Notes under the pieces: generated by a model
Told to the model about the DNA's origin: nothing
Database searches by the model: none
Seen by the model: only the letters and a program-made list of their open reading frames with translations
NCBI RefSeq assembly: GCF_012843265.1
Contig: NZ_JABAIT010000011.1
Span: 62,001-126,000 of the forward strand
From: Bacillus sp. DNRA2
Lineage (GTDB): Bacteria > Bacillota > Bacilli > Bacillales > Cytobacillaceae
Reading direction: 5' to 3'
Length of the DNA: 64,000 bases
Made by a program: the position numbers and the translations under genes
Shown here: in pieces, positions 54,198-62,588 of the stretch
Position numbering within the stretch: the stretch's first letter is position 1
Layout of the letters: every line of letters starts with the position of its first letter

Positions 54198-54918
54198 GGC
54201 CTCTCCCTCCTTGACTTAGCTTAATGCTGTTGATTACTTCAATCATCACTGCTGAAAGAAGCGTAGATGTCACGATGGACCAGCCTGTTGATAGCCATTC
54301 CCCCATTGTAAAAATCGTGTTAAAGCTCGCTGCAATGACTGCAAGCAATATAACCTTAACGCTTTTCTTTAAAGATGGTACTAATAGCCCCACGAACATC
54401 GCATAAAGTGCAACAGACATGCTTTCCTGGAGTGTCTCAGGTAAAGCGGCGCCAATTACGTATCCTACTCCGGAGTTAATCCCCCAGCTTAAATAGGCAA
54501 CAATCCCAAGTCCGCACATATACCCCGTTGTCACCGTACCCTGATTAGTTGCTGCAACAGAAAAAGTCTCATCGGTAATTCCGAATGCGTAAACCAACTT
54601 TTTACTTGTTCGATCCATTTCAGCCATTTCATTGAGTGAAGCTGACATGAGGAAATGGCGGATGTTCACGATAAAAGTCGTTAAAATTATTTCAAATGCG
54701 CCTGTGCCGAGCGAGATTAAGTTTAACGCTATGTATTGTGATGCCCCAGCATACACAAAAAAACTCATCAATAAAGTTTCAACTAATGTTAATCCGGTAG
54801 TTTTCGCCAGCAATCCGAATGTTAAAGCAATAGGAAAATAGCCGATTGCAATGCTAAGGCCCGCTTGTATGCCCTTTTTAAATTCAGTTAAAGGTCTATT
54901 CATCACCAATTCTGCCAT
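54190..54918 (-). CDS. azlC: AzlC-family branched-chain amino-acid permease
   Basis: About 242 aa with seven to eight hydrophobic segments. The AzlC signature is GIQAGLSIAIGYFPIALTFGLLAKTTGLT, followed by MSFFVYAGASQYIALNL and RHFLMSASLNEM. ATG 54918 is preceded by AGAAGGTGG at good spacing; the reading frame stays open up to 55083, but that part is not family-like. The gene is divergent from the brnQ T-box unit, so export and uptake of the same amino acids lie side by side. Confidence 0.9.
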   Translation of the reverse strand: MAELVMNRPLTEFKKGIQAGLSIAIGYFPIALTFGLLAKTTGLTLVETLLMSFFVYAGASQYIALNLISLGTGAFEIILTTFIVNIRHFLMSASLNEMAEMDRTSKKLVYAFGITDETFSVAATNQGTVTTGYMCGLGIVAYLSWGINSGVGYVIGAALPETLQESMSVALYAMFVGLLVPSLKKSVKVILLAVIAASFNTIFTMGEWLSTGWSIVTSTLLSAVMIEVINSIKLSQGGRGLE

Positions 54919-55089
54919 CTTTGCTTTTCCACCTTCTTTATATACCAAAATACTAAATTTTAATAATGAATGCAGCATACAACTATGTGTTGCATTGTAT
55001 AATATTATATACAATTTTTCCCTAGCTCTGTCCAGTAAAAGATTTGATACACTTTGAAATTTAGTAATAATGAAAACTATCAAAAAATA

Positions 55090-55118
55090 TTGACAGATAA
55101 AAAATGTTCTGATAAATT
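55090..55118 (+). promoter_or_regulatory. Sigma-A promoter of the T-box-brnQ unit
   Basis: TTGACA (55090-55095), 17-bp spacer, TAAATT (55113-55118) with TGA directly before it (extended -10). Confidence 0.75.
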
Positions 55119-55141
55119 ATTTTCAAATAACAAATTCAATG

Positions 55142-55392
55142 ACGAGAAGAGTAAGTTAGGATCGCTGTTCCAAAGAGAGTCGACATGTGGTGAAAGTCGA
55201 TGTTCAGTACCTTTCTGAAAATCATCTCTGAGATGCAAAGCTGAAGCTAGTAAGCTTTGACGGGTTTTCCTCCGTTACACTGGAACACGTATGATGGTAC
55301 GTTGACTAAGAGCCGCTGATTTTTCGAGGCGGAATTTGGGTGGTAACGCGAGCACAAACTCGTCCCTTGTTATAGGGACGAGTTTTTTTATT
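55142..55392 (+). promoter_or_regulatory. T-box riboswitch, isoleucine-type, upstream of brnQ
   Basis: All the standard parts are visible. Stem I has the AGTA/GAA loop-E pair and an apical AGAGAGTCGAC...GGTGAAAGTCGAT region. The specifier loop GAAA-ATC-A places ATC (isoleucine) at 55221-55223. The T-box proper is GGGTGGTAACGCG (55338-55350), whose TGGT would pair with an ACCA tRNA end, as expected for discriminator A. The terminator stem AAACTCGTCCCT / AGGGACGAGTTT is followed by TTTTT (to 55390). Uncharged tRNA-Ile should favour the antiterminator and switch on brnQ. Confidence 0.93.
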
Positions 55393-55423
55393 TTTCTTAA
55401 AAAACAAAAAAGGAGCGATTGGT

Positions 55424-56767
55424 ATGAAAAAATTTGACAGTTTGTTTATCGGTTTAATGTTATTTTCGATGTTTTTTGGGGCTGGTAACTTGATTTTTCC
55501 ACCATTTTTAGGGGCACAATCAGGTACTTCGTTTTGGCTCGCAATGGCTGGTTTTATTTTAACAGGAGTTGGACTGCCATTAGCAGTGTTATTAGCGATC
55601 TCGCTTGTCAAAGGTGGAATCAACGAGATTGGCAACCGCGTCCATCCGGTGTTTAGTACGGTGTTTATGGTGATTGTTTATTTATCAATTGGACCATTTT
55701 TAGCAATCCCTCGGAATGCAAACGTTGCTTTTGAAATGGGGATTGTTCCATTTGTAAATCCAGCTTGGAATTCAACCTTGGTTTTATTATTATTTTCGGC
55801 TGCATTTTTCTTACTCGTATATGTTATAAGCCTGAATCCAGCGAAAATGGAAAAATACATGGGACGGTGGATCACTCCGACGTTAGTGTTGGCAATGATT
55901 GTTTTATGTGTAATTGGATTTGTGAAATTGGATGGCCCACTTGAGGCTCCGGTTGGTGAGTATCAAACAGGAGCTTTTTTCAAAGGATTTCTCGAGGGTT
56001 ATAACACAATGGATGCACTCGCCTCGTTAGCGTTTGGAATTGTCATTTTAACCGCCGTTAAGCAAAAAGGAGTTCGTGATGATAAGCTGTTAACGCGCTT
56101 TACGCTTAATGCTGCCCTTGTTGCAGGGGTACTATTGACAGTGGTTTACGTTAGCATCGGTTGGATGGGTGGAAAGATGGCTGTAAATGGAAGTTTTGAA
56201 GGTGGGACACAAATTCTTGCTTCTGCTGCTACATTATTGCTCGGTAAGAGCGGAACTGCCTTACTAGGATTTATTTTCACCTTGGCATGTTTTACAACAG
56301 TGGTAGGACTAACAACTGCTTGCGGTCAATATTTTTCTAATTTGTTACCGAAACTGAGCTATCGCCAAGTTGTTTTAGTCGTGACTTTAATTGGATTTAC
56401 GCTTTCCAATTTAGGTTTGAGTCAGATTCTAAAAGTATCCGTTCCATTTTTGGTAACTGCATATCCACTGACCATTGTCTTAATTGCATTGACTTTCTTT
56501 AATCGCTATTTTAAGAATTCCAGATTAGTATATGGAAGTGCAATGTTATTTACAGGTGTGTTCGCTGTTCTAGGCGGTTTAGCCGCAACTGGTATGAACC
56601 TCGGTGCTTTGCAAGGTTTAAGAGACAGCCTCCCATTTTCTTCAGTTGGACTAGAGTGGTTAGCTCCGGCTGTTGCCGGCACCTTCATCGGCCTAGTCTT
56701 AAGTAACCTTGGCATAGGTGAAGAGCAAAATAAAAAAAAATCATCAACCTACGCTGAAACGCGTTAA
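55424..56767 (+). CDS. brnQ: Branched-chain amino-acid transport system carrier (LIVCS family)
   Basis: 447 aa with about 12 membrane segments. FIGLMLFSMFFGAGNLIFPPFLGAQSG is the BrnQ start, and MDALASLAFGIVILTAVKQKG follows. It is a Na+ or H+ symporter for Leu, Ile and Val. Its T-box makes it respond to isoleucyl-tRNA charging. The last codons and stop lie within the palindrome that serves as its terminator. ATG 55424 follows AAAAGGAGCG. Confidence 0.95.
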   Translation: MKKFDSLFIGLMLFSMFFGAGNLIFPPFLGAQSGTSFWLAMAGFILTGVGLPLAVLLAISLVKGGINEIGNRVHPVFSTVFMVIVYLSIGPFLAIPRNANVAFEMGIVPFVNPAWNSTLVLLLFSAAFFLLVYVISLNPAKMEKYMGRWITPTLVLAMIVLCVIGFVKLDGPLEAPVGEYQTGAFFKGFLEGYNTMDALASLAFGIVILTAVKQKGVRDDKLLTRFTLNAALVAGVLLTVVYVSIGWMGGKMAVNGSFEGGTQILASAATLLLGKSGTALLGFIFTLACFTTVVGLTTACGQYFSNLLPKLSYRQVVLVVTLIGFTLSNLGLSQILKVSVPFLVTAYPLTIVLIALTFFNRYFKNSRLVYGSAMLFTGVFAVLGGLAATGMNLGALQGLRDSLPFSSVGLEWLAPAVAGTFIGLVLSNLGIGEEQNKKKSSTYAETR

Positions 56768-56802
56768 AGCATTGGGGGACAGTCCCCCAATGCTTTAACG
56801 CG
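56760..56802. repeat. 43-bp palindrome (REP-like) acting as a bidirectional terminator, copy 1
   Basis: Perfect 21-bp arms (56760-56780 and 56782-56802) around a single A. The core is GGGGGAC-A-GTCCCCC with flanks CATT/AATG and outer bases CGCGTTAAAG/CTTTAACGCG. It exactly fills the space between the brnQ stop and the K+ transporter stop; TAA of brnQ is inside. A second copy is at 60337-60379. Confidence 0.9.
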
Positions 56803-58155
56803 TTAGCCGATGATTATTTTTTCTTCGACATATTTGTATGGTGGTTTTTGATTTACTTTCGCCAGTGCAAATGCAACAGTAAGAGGTCCGACTCTTCCGA
56901 TAAACATTAGAATGGTGATAATAAGTTTTCCAATTATACTTAGCTCCGGTGTTAAGCCCATCGACATCCCTACAGTGGCGAAGGCGGAGATCACTTCAAA
57001 TAGTAGAACATTTAACGGTGCTTTTTCAGTTATTGTCAAGATAAATAAAGTTAGAAAAATGACAGCTGTAGAGTACAAAGTAATAGAGAATGCCCGAAAG
57101 ACAATTTCCTTTGGAATCCGTTTTTCTAATATGTTTACATCTTCTCTCCCGCGTATCAAACTCCAAACAGCTAATATGATAACAAAAAAGGTTGTCACTT
57201 TAATACCGCCAGCTGTTCCACCAGACCCGCCTCCAATGAACATAAGCAGCATAGTGACAAATTGTGAACTTAAGGTCAATTCTCCCATATTTAAGCTATT
57301 AAAGCCTGCTGTCCTAGGTACAACACCATGAAAAAATGCATTTAATAATTTCTCACTAAGCGACAGACTCCCTAATGTTCCAGGATTACTGTATTCTAAC
57401 AAAAAAATAGCCCCTGTCCCAACTACGACAAGAATAGTAGTCATCATAAGGACCAATTTTGAATGCAATGTTAAGTGTGTCAATGATTTCTTCCTTATTA
57501 AATCCAAAATTACTGTATAGCCAATTCCACCGATTATTATAAGAGAGCTTAGTGTCATCAAAATTGTTACATCATCTGAGTATTCCGTCATGCTTCGAAA
57601 ATCACCCATGATATCGATCCCAGCATTGTTAAATGCGGAGATGGAATGAAAAACTCCTAAATAAATAGCTTTCCCTATGCCAAAGTCGTTTGCCCAACAA
57701 ATCGCTAAGATGATTGCACCAATTCCCTCTATTATGAAGGTGAATCCTAACACAAACTTAACAAGGCGGACCATACCTTCCAAGGAAAGCTGATTTAAAG
57801 ATTCCTGTATCATCAATCTGTTTTTAAACCCGATATTCTTCCCTAAAAACAATGCAATAAGAATCCCAAATGTCATAAATCCAAGTCCACCGACTTGGAT
57901 TAATCCCAACATCACGATTTGTCCAAACAATGTGAAGGTCGTTTCTGTATCGACAACGACTAGACCCGTTACACAAACAGCAGTGGTAGCTTCAAATAAA
58001 GCATCGACAAAATCTAAATGGTGTCGGTCTTTCGTAGCAAAAGGCAGCATTAACAACAGTGTGCCAAGTCCTATCAAACATAAAAACCCAATTGACAAAG
58101 TTTGAGCTGGATTGAATCTGATTAATTTCCCAGTATTTTTGAATAATTTCCCCAT
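56803..58155 (-). CDS. Ktr/Trk-type potassium uptake channel protein (KtrB/KtrD family)
   Basis: 450 aa with four repeated pore loops typical of TrkH/KtrB, e.g. TTAVCVTGLVVVDT, SAFNNAGIDIMG, PRTAGFNSL and SAFATVGMSMG. The end KPPYKYVEEKIIIG is typical of KtrB/D. It imports K+ with the help of a cytoplasmic KtrA/C subunit, which is not encoded nearby; B. subtilis ktrD is likewise alone. ATG 58155 is 7 nt from AGGGGA. Confidence 0.92.
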   Translation of the reverse strand: MGKLFKNTGKLIRFNPAQTLSIGFLCLIGLGTLLLMLPFATKDRHHLDFVDALFEATTAVCVTGLVVVDTETTFTLFGQIVMLGLIQVGGLGFMTFGILIALFLGKNIGFKNRLMIQESLNQLSLEGMVRLVKFVLGFTFIIEGIGAIILAICWANDFGIGKAIYLGVFHSISAFNNAGIDIMGDFRSMTEYSDDVTILMTLSSLIIIGGIGYTVILDLIRKKSLTHLTLHSKLVLMMTTILVVVGTGAIFLLEYSNPGTLGSLSLSEKLLNAFFHGVVPRTAGFNSLNMGELTLSSQFVTMLLMFIGGGSGGTAGGIKVTTFFVIILAVWSLIRGREDVNILEKRIPKEIVFRAFSITLYSTAVIFLTLFILTITEKAPLNVLLFEVISAFATVGMSMGLTPELSIIGKLIITILMFIGRVGPLTVAFALAKVNQKPPYKYVEEKIIIG

Positions 58156-58188
58156 ACAAATTTCCCCTGACATCAACATCGGAATTTT

Positions 58189-58896
58189 TTAGCAAATACA
58201 CCTTTTCTTTTTCACACCAAGTTTCGCTTTTTCTTCAACTTTTTTAATATAGTCAGTTGCATAGGGAACTTTGCAAGCAGTTTGACCAACATCTACATAT
58301 ACTTTACCAATTTGCTCGGCGACTTTCGTTGCTTCCTCATGAAGCGGAATAACAAAGGAGCCCACGCAGATCACAAACATGTTCATGTTGTAACGGACTC
58401 GATTCTTTTCTTCATGAATCGTGCCTGCGATAACCTCCAACAAATTCCTAATTTCTGCTAAATCAAGCTTTTCATCTGAAGTAATTGAAAGATAATTTGC
58501 ATATGTGCTCCAGCCGCAGCAGGCAATCATTTCTTCTTTAGAATACATCCATTCCCGAGCCAGCTCAAGGGCATATTCACTTTCAGCAGCCACACCAGCA
58601 ACAGTATATTCAGCAAGTAAGTACCAATAGGCTCTTTGAACCCAATTTTGAAGATCAGCTTTCGTCATTAATTTAGGATTTATTGATAGACCAGCTAAAT
58701 ACATGGCATCTGAATTTCCTGTTTCAAACAATTTCAGTGCCAAGTCATGGTCCTTTTTTACATGTTTTACAAGTTTCTTTAAATCACTGATTTTCACACC
58801 AAAGAATGGCTCCCTCGCCCCGTGATGAACAAGTGTGTTCTTCGTTTGCGCTGACCCCAACTCTTCCAGTCTCAACATCATTTCCTTTAAAGTCAT
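58189..58896 (-). CDS. DNA alkylation repair protein (AlkD-like HEAT-repeat glycosylase)
   Basis: 235 aa, all-helical. HHGAREPFFGVKISDLKKLVKHVKKDHDLALKLFETGNSDAMYLAGL, then WYLLAEYTVAGVAAES and CCGWSTYANYLS, fit the AlkD family. AlkD excises N3- and N7-alkylated purines without base flipping. The tail KKKRCIC is unusually basic with two cysteines. It is a single gene, 33 bp upstream of the K+ transporter start, so the two may be co-transcribed. GAGGTG lies before ATG. Confidence 0.85.
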   Translation of the reverse strand: MTLKEMMLRLEELGSAQTKNTLVHHGAREPFFGVKISDLKKLVKHVKKDHDLALKLFETGNSDAMYLAGLSINPKLMTKADLQNWVQRAYWYLLAEYTVAGVAAESEYALELAREWMYSKEEMIACCGWSTYANYLSITSDEKLDLAEIRNLLEVIAGTIHEEKNRVRYNMNMFVICVGSFVIPLHEEATKVAEQIGKVYVDVGQTACKVPYATDYIKKVEEKAKLGVKKKRCIC

Positions 58897-59096
58897 TTCA
58901 CAACACCTCTTTTCAATGTCTCTAAACTTTCGCTTCGTAAATATCCTATCCTTATTTTTTCTTCAACCTTTTCCAAAAACCTTTATTTTCATTCAAAGCC
59001 GATAATCGTAATTGCATTTGAAAATTTGGTTTGGCGGAATGTGACTAGTTCTAATTGAAAAAACTAATGAAAACCTAACAAGAAAGTTGTGTGCAC

Positions 59097-60344
59097 ATGA
59101 AAAAGTACATATCAGTTTTGGGGATTTTGATTATCTGCATATCAAATGTTTCAGTTGGACATGCAGCTACGCCTTCTCTTCTAATTGCCTTTGAAAAGGA
59201 AGGATTTCTTTGGATTGAAATGAATGGTAAGCAAGAAAAAATCACGACAGAAAGAGCTGAATTCTCCTATCCTCCGCAGTGGTCTTATGACGGTCAATGG
59301 CTCTTATACCAGAAACTATCGACCGAAACACCCAATCCTAATATGGAAAAACAAAATGAGTTATGGGTTTACAATCTTAAGAAGAAACAACACAAGAAAA
59401 TCTTTTATAATGGAGAAAATCCTAAGTGGTCACCCACTCAAAATATCGTTGCCTTTACACAACGAGGCGTTTTGAACATTTCTGATTTGGAAAATTTCCA
59501 TAATATTGCCTTAGGAGTCGATGATTACAGTTGGTTTCCGGACGGCAAATCGTTCATCGCTTCATCTAGCGCCACACTTCGCCCAGATGGCTGGACGAAT
59601 CCCGTTTTATATAAAATAGCAGTTCCTGAAAAGTTAACAAACACTAACTTAATGAGTGGGCAACGAATTTTTGTTATCCCTAAAGAATTGACCAAAGATA
59701 ATGTTAAGGTAATGTCTATTAACGTTGGTTCATTTGAATTTTCTCCTGACCAAAAATGGATATCATTTATTGTCAGTCCCACAGCTTCATTATCAATGGA
59801 TAGCAATATGCTTTGTGTTTTGTCTAGTGATGGGAAACAATTCGATGTGATTGATGAGGTTATTTTACAGCTTGATAATCCGCAATGGGCTCAAACTAAA
59901 AACCTGCTTGGCTATATCGCTGGGGGTGGAAGAATTGTGTTTGGATTTAAAAATAAAGATTTGAAAATTACTGAGCTACCTGTATTTATAACAAAAGGGT
60001 TTACCCCACCTAATTTCGCTGAAATGGAATTTACATGGGTTGGTGATGATGAAGTTGTCGTTTCTAGGGTAAAAGAAGCCGACTGGTCCAATGATCCGCG
60101 AAAGCGACCTAAAGCTTCGTTATACACAATTAATATCAAGAGTGGCAAACAATCAAGAATCACCCAGCCAAATCCTAACTATGAGGATGTCCAACCTCAA
60201 TATGTTACAGCTACAAACCAAATTACCTGGATGAGAAAGAAAAACACCGCCATTAAAGGAGACCTTTGGATCGCCAATCCAGACGGAAAAAAATCAAAAC
60301 GCTGGCTAAACCAAATTGGCCACTACGCCATTTTCCCGCATTAA
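59097..60344 (+). CDS. Secreted TolB/DPP-IV-like beta-propeller protein
   Basis: About 415 aa. A signal peptide with VGHAATPS cleavage region precedes repeats of the form SYPPQWSYDGQWLLYQ, NPKWSPTQNIVAFTQ, DDYSWFPDGKSFIASS, FSPDQKWISFI and NPQWAQTKNLLGYI. These are WD40-like (PD40) blades, about six to seven. No enzymatic domain is seen, so the role is unknown; binding or scaffold is likely. ATG 59097 gives a better signal peptide; GTG 59091 has closer AGAAAG. The stop codon lies inside the second REP-like palindrome. Confidence 0.75.
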   Translation: MKKYISVLGILIICISNVSVGHAATPSLLIAFEKEGFLWIEMNGKQEKITTERAEFSYPPQWSYDGQWLLYQKLSTETPNPNMEKQNELWVYNLKKKQHKKIFYNGENPKWSPTQNIVAFTQRGVLNISDLENFHNIALGVDDYSWFPDGKSFIASSSATLRPDGWTNPVLYKIAVPEKLTNTNLMSGQRIFVIPKELTKDNVKVMSINVGSFEFSPDQKWISFIVSPTASLSMDSNMLCVLSSDGKQFDVIDEVILQLDNPQWAQTKNLLGYIAGGGRIVFGFKNKDLKITELPVFITKGFTPPNFAEMEFTWVGDDEVVVSRVKEADWSNDPRKRPKASLYTINIKSGKQSRITQPNPNYEDVQPQYVTATNQITWMRKKNTAIKGDLWIANPDGKKSKRWLNQIGHYAIFPH

Positions 60345-60379
60345 AGCATTGGGGGACAGTCCCCCAATGCTTTAATGCG
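60337..60379. repeat. 43-bp palindrome (REP-like), copy 2
   Basis: Perfect 21-bp arms (60337-60357 and 60359-60379) around a single A. It matches copy 1 except that the outer arm reads CGCATTAAAG/CTTTAATGCG, with the change present on both arms. The TAA of the propeller gene is inside. It probably works as a terminator. Confidence 0.9.
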
Positions 60380-60490
60380 CTAAATTATTCTTCACACTCT
60401 TAATAACCTCCTAATATCAATAGGTGTCAAACATAATTTATGGTAAAATAACCTAATCAGAATATAGGCTATTGGAAGGGGTGTCCCTTT

Positions 60491-61375
60491 TTGTCAACCC
60501 TCAATAAAAGAATGAGTAGTGCCCTATTTGTTAAAGAATATGCTGCAATTTTTAAATGTCCGATTTGCGGCTCTAACATGAATGTTGTTGAGCTAAAAAG
60601 TTTAATCTGCCAAAACAACCATACATTTGATTTTACAAAGCAAGGGTATCTTAATTTAATGACACATCAAATCAAAACGAAATATGATAAAGATTTATTT
60701 GAAGCACGGCAAAAATTAATCAGTGAGGTAGGTTTTTTCAACCCATTGATTGAAGCCATAATTAGCATCATCAATCGCCATGACACTAGCAATAATTTGA
60801 TGATGCTCGATACTGGCTGCGGCGAAGGCTCTCACCTCACCAGCATTTGTGAAGGCCTCAATAAAACTGCTATCGGTGTCGGCATCGATATTGCCAAGGA
60901 AGGAATTATTGCTGCCGCCAAAAATCACACCAAGCAAATTTGGACAGTTGCGGATTTAGCTAATCCCCCGTTTCAAGCTCAACAATTCGATGTGATTCTT
61001 AACATTTTATCTCCTTCTAATTATGCAGAATTTAATCGACTTCTAAAGAATGATGGATTGTTGATTAAAGTTGTTCCGCAAAGCAGCTATTTGCAGGAGT
61101 TAAGACAAGCTTTCTACCATGAAACGGATAAAGAAACCTATTCAAACTCAGACACAGTTGAACGCTTTAATGAAAGATTCCAAATACTAGATTCAGCAAG
61201 GCTAACTTATTCATTGAACCTAGACAAAGCTTCATTGGAAAGCCTAATTCAGATGACACCACTCACATGGAGTAGTAGTGAAGAGCAAATCCAAGCATTT
61301 TTGGCAAAAAACATTTCGGATATCACCATCGATTTAGAAATTCTTATCGGCAAGAAAAATCTATTCACTACATAG
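60491..61375 (+). CDS. 23S rRNA (guanine-N1)-methyltransferase, RlmA-like
   Basis: 294 aa. An N-terminal zinc finger reads FKCPICGSNMNVVELKSLICQNNHTFD (C-x2-C...C-x3-H), then FTKQGYLNLM and RQKLISEVGFFNPL, as in RlmA/TlrB. The SAM-binding motif is LDTGCGEGSHL with GVGIDIAKEGI following. The family methylates N1 of G745 or G748 in 23S rRNA; which one cannot be told. TTG 60491 with GGAAGGGG 9 nt upstream is the start; ATG 60509 is an alternative. Confidence 0.87.
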   Translation: MSTLNKRMSSALFVKEYAAIFKCPICGSNMNVVELKSLICQNNHTFDFTKQGYLNLMTHQIKTKYDKDLFEARQKLISEVGFFNPLIEAIISIINRHDTSNNLMMLDTGCGEGSHLTSICEGLNKTAIGVGIDIAKEGIIAAAKNHTKQIWTVADLANPPFQAQQFDVILNILSPSNYAEFNRLLKNDGLLIKVVPQSSYLQELRQAFYHETDKETYSNSDTVERFNERFQILDSARLTYSLNLDKASLESLIQMTPLTWSSSEEQIQAFLAKNISDITIDLEILIGKKNLFTT

Positions 61376-61407
61376 AAAGGCATCGGCAAGTAAGCCGATG
61401 CCTTTCT
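61374..61407. terminator. Terminator between the methyltransferase and MDR genes
   Basis: A 14-bp stem AGAAAGGCATCGGC / GCCGATGCCTTTCT with a 6-nt loop AAGTAA, between convergent genes. The T-tract is interrupted. Confidence 0.85.
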
Positions 61408-61428
61408 TATAATACTCATTTTTTTATT

Positions 61429-62421
61429 CTAACCAATAACAAAGCCGAGCTTTCCTAATTGTTTTGCTTTTTCCATTCGCTCAAACGCTTGGTCAAACTT
61501 CTCCAACGGATACATTTGATCAACAACCGGGCGAATTTCATGTTTTTCAATGAACTGAAGCATTTCCCCATACTCCTCGCCACTGCCCATCGTTGAGCCA
61601 TAAAGATTAAATTGTCCATAAAAGAAGCTTCGAAGATTTAATTGCAGCTCATCACCGGTGGAAGAACCAAACGTTACAATCGTACCACCCGGGCGAAGCT
61701 GTGCAACTGATTTATTAAATGTTGCTGGACCGACACATTCAATCACAAGGTCCATTTTCACACCTTCAAGGGCCACGCTCCAATCCTCATTACTATCAAA
61801 CGCTTTATCTGCACCAAGCTCCAATGCCTTTTCGCACTTTTCCTTAGAACGTGATGTTACATAAACCGTTGCTCCAGCTGCTTTTGCAAATTGCAATAAA
61901 AATGTCGCCACTCCGCTGCCAATACCAGGAATTAAAACATTCATGCCTGACTTTACTTTTCCGCGCGTGAACAAAGCCCGATATGCAGTTAAAGCTGCTA
62001 ATGATAGAACCCCGGCCTCATCCCAAGTTAAATAGGCTGGCTTTTTCACAGCGTTTTCTGCTGGAACAACAACTTTTTCGGCAAAAGTACCATGAAAAGG
62101 TAGCCCTAATATTTCAAAGCCGACTGGAGGCGCATCACTATTTTCCTTCCAGCCCAAGCTTGGATTAATGATCACTTCATCCCCGACTTTAACTCCTTCA
62201 ACCCCTTCTCCTATTGCATCAACAATACCGGCACCATCTGAACCAATGATTAACGGCGGGTCATTTGGTTGATGACGAACTAAGGTAAACAAATCACGGT
62301 GATTCAAGCCCGCAGCTTTAAGTTTAACTCTTACCTCACCAGCTTTAGGCTCAATTTCCTCAAAGTTTCGATATGTAAGTCCTTCAAATCCAGTCTTTCC
62401 TTCATGTACAACTGCTCTCAT
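61429..62421 (-). CDS. Medium-chain dehydrogenase/reductase (quinone-oxidoreductase-like)
   Basis: 330 aa. GroES-like domain: VKLKAAGLNHRDLFTLVRHQPNDPPLIIGSDGAGIVDAIGEGV. The Rossmann part has VLIPGIGSGVATFLLQFAKAAGATVYVTSRSKEK. The zinc-ligand cysteines of alcohol dehydrogenases are missing, so it is probably a zinc-free NADPH-dependent reductase, of the YogA/QOR kind. It is monocistronic. Substrate is unknown. Confidence 0.85.
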   Translation of the reverse strand: MRAVVHEGKTGFEGLTYRNFEEIEPKAGEVRVKLKAAGLNHRDLFTLVRHQPNDPPLIIGSDGAGIVDAIGEGVEGVKVGDEVIINPSLGWKENSDAPPVGFEILGLPFHGTFAEKVVVPAENAVKKPAYLTWDEAGVLSLAALTAYRALFTRGKVKSGMNVLIPGIGSGVATFLLQFAKAAGATVYVTSRSKEKCEKALELGADKAFDSNEDWSVALEGVKMDLVIECVGPATFNKSVAQLRPGGTIVTFGSSTGDELQLNLRSFFYGQFNLYGSTMGSGEEYGEMLQFIEKHEIRPVVDQMYPLEKFDQAFERMEKAKQLGKLGFVIG

Positions 62422-62588
62422 CTAATCACTCCAATGCAATTTCTAGGATAGGAAAAAATACTACAAACAATTATATAATACTTATTACTCTTGTTATCTT
62501 TTCTTAGCAAAAATCATTTTATTATTTTCTCCAGTTTGTAATATTTCGTTCATATGTAGGAAAACTTATCAGTTAGGAGGTGTTCAAA

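Noticed and set aside
54919-55083. T-box or other leader for azlC, and a longer azlC start at 55083
   Set aside because: The region lacks a specifier loop, T-box motif or terminator, and the upstream codons do not look like AzlC.
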